Source of the DNA: Pseudomonadota bacterium
Lineage (GTDB): Bacteria > Pseudomonadota > Alphaproteobacteria > Acetobacterales > Acetobacteraceae
Direction of reading: 5' to 3'
DNA length: 11,608 nt
Assembly (NCBI GenBank): GCA_021845835.1
Contig: JAJZVE010000080.1
Span: forward strand, 1 to 11,608
Of the stretch, positions 6,602 to 11,608 are shown in pieces. The position numbers and the translations under genes were made by a program. The notes beneath the pieces are model-generated. The model was not told the DNA's origin. It searched no databases and saw nothing but the letters and a program-made list of their open reading frames with translations. Numbering within the stretch: position 1 is the stretch's first letter; each line of letters starts with the position of its first letter.

Positions 6602-7604
6602 GTTTCCTGTCCGCGTTGCGCCAGCGCCGGCACCGGGGCGGCGCGCGCCGTCCCGGCCGCCGCCGCGGCCAACTTGCGCCGCGCCTGCAACTGCTGGTCG
6701 GCGAGCACGCCGAGCAGGATCACCGTGCCCATCACCGCGAAGTTCAGCGAACTCGGGATGCCCAGGATGTTCACGAGATTCTGCAGCACCTGCAGCAGCG
6801 CCGTGCCGAGCACGATGCCGAAGATCGAGCCCTCGCCGCCACGCAGCGAACAGCCGCCGAGTACGGCCGCAGCGATCGCGTACAGCTCATAGGAGTTGCC
6901 GAACGAGCTGGGCGAGACCGAGTTGGTGTAGAACACCAGCAGCACGGTGGAGATGCCGGCCAGCCCGCCGCTCAGCACATAGGCGCCGGCGATCACGGCA
7001 TGGGTGCGGATGCCGGAGAAGCGCGCCGCTTCCTCGTTCTTGCCCACCGCATAGAGCCAGCGACCATAGACGGAGCGGTGCAGCACCACGCCCATGACGA
7101 TCGCGAGCAGGATCAGGAAGCTGAACGTGTTGGGAACGCCGTAGATGTGGCCGGCGGCCAGCGTGCGCAGCGTGTCGGCCTCGTCGCCATAGCCGAAGCC
7201 GCGGGTCGAGTCGGTGGTGTAGTAGCGCGCGGCGCCACGATAGATCAGCAGCCCGCACAGTGTGACGATGAACGGCTGCAGCTTCAGGCGGGTAATCAGC
7301 ACGCTCTGCACGCCGCCGAGCACGACGCCGCCGGCGATGACGAGCAGCAGCGCCAGCGGCCAGGCGAGTTCGTACTGGGTGAGCAGATCGACGAACACGA
7401 CGCCGAGCAGCGCGAACATCGACCCCACCGAAAGGTCGATGCCGCCGCTGATGATGACCAGCCCCTGCCCGATGGAGAACACGCCGAACAGGCCGATCAG
7501 GTTGGCCATGTCCAGCAGGTTCACCGCGGACAGGAACAGCGGATTGATGACCGCGGTGATCGCGGCCACCACCAGCAGCAGCAGCAGCAGTCCGAGTTCC
7601 TTCC

Positions 7605-7608
<4 letters not shown>
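6598..7608 (-). CDS. Sugar ABC transporter permease, RbsC family
   Basis: This 336-residue inner-membrane permease forms the homodimeric channel of an RbsABC-type (CUT2) importer. It is hydrophobic throughout, with conserved family blocks GGIDLSVGS at 55-63, YGRWLYAVGKNEEAARFSGI at 181-200 (the loop that meets the ATPase) and AAAVLGGCSLRGGEGS at 246-261. The C-terminal 25 or so residues are an Ala/Pro/Arg-rich cytoplasmic tail (AAAAAGTARAAPVPALAQ), longer than in E. coli RbsC and probably disordered. The start is GTG at 7608-7606, overlapping the ATPase stop by four bases (GTGA); the downstream regulator start overlaps its stop in the same way. The first membrane span contains six consecutive Leu residues encoded by a CTG repeat. 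The substrate is not evident. Confidence 0.93.
7573..7590 (-). repeat. (CTG)6 trinucleotide run inside the permease gene
   Basis: Six perfect CAG units on the plus strand read as CTG on the coding strand and encode Leu7-Leu12 of the RbsC-type permease, within its first membrane span. Slippage would add or remove whole Leu codons without shifting frame. Strong leucine bias toward CTG in a GC-rich genome could also produce such a run by chance. Confidence 0.6.
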
Positions 7609-9128
<1,520 letters not shown>

Positions 9129-9132
9129 TCAT

Positions 9133-9141
9133 CCCCTCCCC
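9133..9141 (-). promoter_or_regulatory. Ribosome binding site deciding the TTG start of the ATPase
   Basis: The minus strand reads GGGGAGGGG here, then ATGA, then TTG. The ATG in between (9132-9130) opens a frame that does not match the ATPase and would overlap it out of frame. Protein homology begins immediately at the TTG, so TTG is taken as the start. The four-base distance is short, and the ATG may compete for initiation. Confidence 0.6.
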
Positions 9142-9150
9142 GGACGAGTG

Positions 9151-9178
9151 GCCCCGGCGGCTCAGAGGCCGCCAGGGC
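9151..9178 (-). repeat. Intercistronic stem-loop between binding-protein and ATPase genes
   Basis: Bases 9151-9161 pair with 9168-9178 to form an 11-bp stem around a 6-base loop; in the minus-strand RNA one pair is G-U and the rest are Watson-Crick. It begins 15 bases after the binding-protein stop (9194-9196) and ends about 9 bases before the ATPase ribosome site. No U-run follows. Placement and size match the stem-loop after smoE in the other operon, suggesting the same role in raising binding-protein output. Confidence 0.7.
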
Positions 9179-9193
9179 GTTGCAGGCCGGCGA

Positions 9194-10150
9194 TTATTTG
9201 CCGAGCAGCTTCTTCACGTAGGCGGTGAATTCGGCGACGTTGGACTTGTCGATCACGCGGGTCGGCACGATGATCTTGCCGTCGGCCGGCAACCAGGACT
9301 TGTCGCCATTGATGTACTTGATCATGTCGATCATCGACTGGTAGCCGAACTCGAACGGCTGCTGCACGATCGTGGAGATCACGCAGCCCTCGGAGATGCC
9401 GCGCAGCGTGCGCGCGTCCTCGTCGAAGCCGACGATCTTCACCTTGCCGCACTTGCCGGCGTTCTTCACCGCGTCATAGATCTCCGGCGTGTTGTAGCTC
9501 CACAGGCCGGACAGCAGCGCGATGTCGGGATATTTGGCCAGCGTGTCCTCGACGTTGCTCTTGGCCTTGGTGAAGTCCACCTGGTCGGTGCGCACGTCGA
9601 TGATCTCGACCTTCGATCCCTTCAGCGCCTCGCGGATGCCCTGCACGCGCTCGCGCGCGTTGTCGGCGTCCAGCGTGCCGACGAACAGCATGATCTTGCC
9701 GCCGTCCGGCAGCGCCTTCATGATCTCCCCGCCAGCCTGGCGGCCGGCGGCGACGTTGTCGGTGCCGATATAGGCCACGCGCTTGCTCTGCGGTGCGTCG
9801 CTGTCGGTGGTGAACAGCACGGCCTTGGCGGCGACCTTGTTCAGCTCCTCGGTCGCGTGCGCGGCGTCGTCCACCGAAATCGAGATGCCGGCCACGCCGC
9901 GCGCAAGCAGATCGTCCAGCTCGCGGCGCTGGCCGGCGGCCGTGCCCTCGTTGGTGACGATCATCTCCATCTTGTATTCGGGGTGTTCCTTCTGCGCCTT
10001 CTCGATCCCGCGCCGGGCGAAGGTCCAGAAATCGGCGGCCACATTGGTGACGAACACCAGCGATTTCTTCTGCTGCGCCTCGGCGGCGCCGCCGGCGACC
10101 AGCCCAGCAACCAGCGCGCCCGCCAGAAGGGGGGCGACAAACTTCTTCAT
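9194..10150 (-). CDS. Sugar ABC transporter, periplasmic binding protein, RbsB-like
   Basis: This 318-residue periplasmic binding protein (Peripla_BP_4 type, ribose-binding fold) has a Sec signal peptide at residues 1-25 (MKK start, Ala/Gly/Leu/Val core, cleavage near AEA). The mature part opens KKSLVFVTNVAADFWTFARRGIEKA, the usual first strand and ligand-contacting aromatic region. Next comes TNEGTAAGQRRELDDLLARGVAGISISV, matching the family's second strand/helix block. Further landmarks are AYIGTDNVAAGRQAGG, the hinge-side VGTLDADNARERVQGI, and VGFDEDARTLRGISEG followed by VQQPFEFGYQS. The frame is open 21 codons further upstream, but the ATG at 10150 has an AGGAG site about nine bases before it and places the signal peptide correctly. 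It is first in the operon with the double ATPase, permease and GntR genes. The sugar is unknown because no catabolic enzyme lies alongside. Confidence 0.93.
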   Translation of the reverse strand: MKKFVAPLLAGALVAGLVAGGAAEAQQKKSLVFVTNVAADFWTFARRGIEKAQKEHPEYKMEMIVTNEGTAAGQRRELDDLLARGVAGISISVDDAAHATEELNKVAAKAVLFTTDSDAPQSKRVAYIGTDNVAAGRQAGGEIMKALPDGGKIMLFVGTLDADNARERVQGIREALKGSKVEIIDVRTDQVDFTKAKSNVEDTLAKYPDIALLSGLWSYNTPEIYDAVKNAGKCGKVKIVGFDEDARTLRGISEGCVISTIVQQPFEFGYQSMIDMIKYINGDKSWLPADGKIIVPTRVIDKSNVAEFTAYVKKLLGK

Positions 10151-10193
10151 CCCGTTGCTCCTTGCACGTTCCAGCCTGTGTCGTTTCGGCGGA

Positions 10194-10231
10194 GGTTGGC
10201 AACCGGAACGCAATAGTCTGCCAAATGGCAG
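10194..10231. promoter_or_regulatory. Two palindromes upstream of the RbsB-like gene, candidate GntR operators
   Basis: CTGCCA at 10218-10223 and TGGCAG at 10226-10231 form a palindrome with two central bases. A second one, GGTTG at 10194-10198 and CAACC at 10200-10204, has one central base. Both contain a TTGGCA core. They lie about 45-80 bases before the ATG at 10150, where an operator for the operon's own GntR protein would be expected. Neither is a perfect match to the general FadR-subfamily GT-N-AC pattern, so the assignment is tentative. No clear -35/-10 pair was identified. The rest of the gap 10151-10308 shows nothing else definite. Confidence 0.4.
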
Positions 10232-10308
10232 CCCGATCCCGGCCGTTTCCCCCGCACAGGGCGGATTAAGTCATGCAAATACCCGGAAGGGAAGCCCCCC
10301 GCTGCCGC

Positions 10309-11211
10309 TCAGTGGAGCGCCGCTTCGGGAATCGGGCCGGGCGTGTCCTCGGGCGGCGGCGGTGGCGGCTCGACGCCCTGCAGCTCCAGGGCGATCACGC
10401 GCGGCGGCGCGCCGCGGCGCACGTCTGCGCCGACCAGCAGATCGATCTGCCCGCGCTCGGCGGCACGTCGCAGCCGCGCGGCGAGCCGCAGTCGCGACAG
10501 ATCGACGCGGGCGAGATAGGCGGTGCCGGTGTCCTCGTCGGTGACGCGCCAGCCGGCACAGCCGCGATCGACGCACGGGATCGCGGTGCGCGACAGCCGC
10601 AGCGGGATCGGGTCCGGCCGGGCGGGCACGGCGCCGAGGAACAGCCGATGCACCGAGACGTCCTGCGCCGGCAGCCCGGCCGCGACCGGCGGGCATTCCC
10701 AGTTCCCCTCCAGGTCGATGGTGGCGTGGCCGGTGCCGGTCTCGTGCAGGTGGCGGGCGACGAAGCCGCCGCCGCGCCGGTCCTCGCGGAAGGTGACGGC
10801 GAAGCGGTAGCCGGCGTCCTTCATGCCGGCATGGCCGACGAAATGGTGGCCGTTCAGCACCACCTCGATGCTGTCGTTCACCGGGTCGCTGTGCGCGCCG
10901 GCGTCGGGGGCATAGTTCGACAGTGCCAGCCCGATCGACGGGCCGGGCGCGTCGAGGTCGGCACCGGCGGCGCCCTGCCCGAACACCAGCCGGTAGAACG
11001 GGAACGGCGTGCCGCGCGGATCCGGCAGGTCGGGCGCGGTCCAGGGATCGGCGGCGGCGGAGCAGAAATGCGCCGCGTCGCTGCTGTGACCGGCGGCGGC
11101 CTCGACGGTGACGCCGCCGTGCGCGATCAGGCGGACCCGCACCTCGTCCGCCTGCGCGGCAAGCGGCGCGACGAGGGCCAGGACAGCGAGCGCACCGCGC
11201 CACACCGGCAT
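10309..11211 (-). CDS. Unrecognised secreted protein, 300 residues
   Basis: I do not recognise a family. Residues 1-21 form a clear Sec signal peptide (MPVWRG start, hydrophobic core, cleavage AQA before Asp22), so the product is periplasmic or exported. There is no lipobox. The mature protein has four cysteines (50, 173, 213, 218), compatible with two disulfides. It is rich in short alternating hydrophobic stretches such as NDSIEVVLNGHHFVGHAG and YRFAVTF, suggesting a mostly beta fold. A histidine-rich centre (H122, H123, H127, H154, H156, H162) might bind metal, but no known motif is seen. The C-terminus has a proline run (EPPPPPPEDTPGPIPE). GGAGG about five bases before the ATG at 11211 makes the start firm. 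It lies 82 bases downstream of the rlmI-like gene on the same strand and may be cotranscribed with it. It has no evident link to the sugar operons. Confidence 0.8.
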   Translation of the reverse strand: MPVWRGALAVLALVAPLAAQADEVRVRLIAHGGVTVEAAAGHSSDAAHFCSAAADPWTAPDLPDPRGTPFPFYRLVFGQGAAGADLDAPGPSIGLALSNYAPDAGAHSDPVNDSIEVVLNGHHFVGHAGMKDAGYRFAVTFREDRRGGGFVARHLHETGTGHATIDLEGNWECPPVAAGLPAQDVSVHRLFLGAVPARPDPIPLRLSRTAIPCVDRGCAGWRVTDEDTGTAYLARVDLSRLRLAARLRRAAERGQIDLLVGADVRRGAPPRVIALELQGVEPPPPPPEDTPGPIPEAALH

Positions 11212-11293
11212 GTCGCCTCCGTTGGGGATACGGTCCGGCGGTAGCCTAGTCAGCGCAAGGACAACGGGGTGATCCCGATGCCGTGAGAACGGG

Positions 11294-11608
11294 TTAGAAG
11301 AGCTGGATCACCTGCGCCTTGAGGTAGGCGCTCTCCGGCAGCATGGGATGCACGGGATGGTCCGGCCCGGCGCCGGTGCTCGCCAGGATGCGCCCCTCGC
11401 GCCGCGCCCGGTGCAGCCCCTCGGCGACGGTGGCGGCGAACAGGTCGGCGGGCGCGTGATGGCTGCAGGAGGCGACGAACAAGAACCCGCCGGGCGCCAC
11501 CAGCGCGGCCGCCAGGCGCGTCATGCGGCCATAGGCGCGCAGGCCGGCCGCCTGGTCCTTCTTCGCCTTGGCGAAGGCGGGCGGGTCGCAGACGACGACG
11601 TCGAACCG
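11294..11608 (-). CDS. rlmI: 23S rRNA (cytosine-C5) methyltransferase RlmI-type, C-terminal part
   Basis: The frame is open to the window edge and gives the last 104 residues; the N-terminal PUA domain and the SAM-binding motifs lie outside. The visible part starts RFDVVVCDPPAFAKAKKD, whose DPPAF motif is the substrate-base loop of the RlmI/RlmK group. GGFLFVASCSHH holds the SCS motif with the conserved Cys of this class. The end, DHPVHPMLPESAYLKAQVIQLF, matches the typical DHP-(x)n-P-E-x-x-YLK tail. The enzyme would methylate a cytosine of 23S rRNA using S-adenosylmethionine. It stops at TAA 11296-11294. The exact methylated position is assumed from the family, and other members of the class I SAM-dependent group are possible. 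It is a housekeeping gene unrelated to the sugar transporters. Confidence 0.88.
   Translation of the reverse strand, partial: RFDVVVCDPPAFAKAKKDQAAGLRAYGRMTRLAAALVAPGGFLFVASCSHHAPADLFAATVAEGLHRARREGRILASTGAGPDHPVHPMLPESAYLKAQVIQLF

Noticed and set aside
10151..10213. A 21-codon N-terminal extension of the RbsB-like protein
   Set aside because: The extra residues (many Arg and Pro) would block the signal peptide, and the AGGAG ribosome site fits the ATG at 10150.
11212..11293. A terminator or promoter between the rlmI-like gene and the secreted protein gene
   Set aside because: Only a 4-bp CGGG/CCCG pairing was found and no recognisable -35/-10 pair, so nothing was called.

Overview
The window is a GC-rich stretch (roughly two thirds G+C by eye) from what is most likely an alphaproteobacterium. 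The polyol transporter genes resemble the smo/mtl systems of Rhodobacter and Sinorhizobium. The codon use and the unknown secreted protein would fit Acetobacteraceae/Rhodospirillales, but that placement is a guess. The content is mainly carbohydrate uptake: two ABC importers of different families, each with its own regulator, facing each other.

Left part (1-5790), polyol module. A PfkB-type sugar kinase (minus strand, 5' end only, with a frameshifting lesion) diverges from a SorC-family regulator gene (261-1241). Downstream on the plus strand lie a sorbitol/mannitol-type binding protein (smoE-like, 1323-2630), two MalF/MalG-type permeases (smoF- and smoG-like, 2695-3615 and 3612-4433), an intact short-chain dehydrogenase of the galactitol dehydrogenase type (4448-5218), and a broken smoS-like sorbitol dehydrogenase (5229-5790) that has lost about 70 internal residues. 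The module has no ABC ATPase gene. Two copies of the same interrupted palindrome, TGCCC-N7-GGGCA, occur in the window. One lies in the kinase/SorC divergent gap and one at the predicted start site of the binding-protein operon, so they are good candidates for SorC operators. The expected pathway is polyol uptake, oxidation to a ketose, then ketose phosphorylation. The kinase and one dehydrogenase of this pathway carry deletion/frameshift lesions.

Middle part (5831-10150, minus strand), a complete RbsBAC-type importer. The transcription order is binding protein, double ATPase, permease, then a FadR/FCD-type GntR regulator. The last three genes overlap by 4 bases (GTGA junctions) and the ATPase appears to start at TTG. 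No enzyme gene accompanies this transporter, so its substrate cannot be read from the context. Palindromes upstream of the binding-protein gene are candidate operators for the GntR protein.

Both transport operons carry a strong intercistronic stem-loop between the binding-protein stop codon and the Shine-Dalgarno of the next gene. This is the arrangement known to raise binding-protein yield relative to the membrane components.

Right part (10309-11608, minus strand): an unrecognised secreted protein of 300 residues, then the C-terminal 104 residues of an RlmI-type 23S rRNA methyltransferase that runs off the window edge. No tRNA, rRNA, CRISPR, insertion sequence or phage gene was seen. Overall this is ordinary catabolic chromosome; the points worth following are the two lesions, the operator pair and the twin stem-loops.
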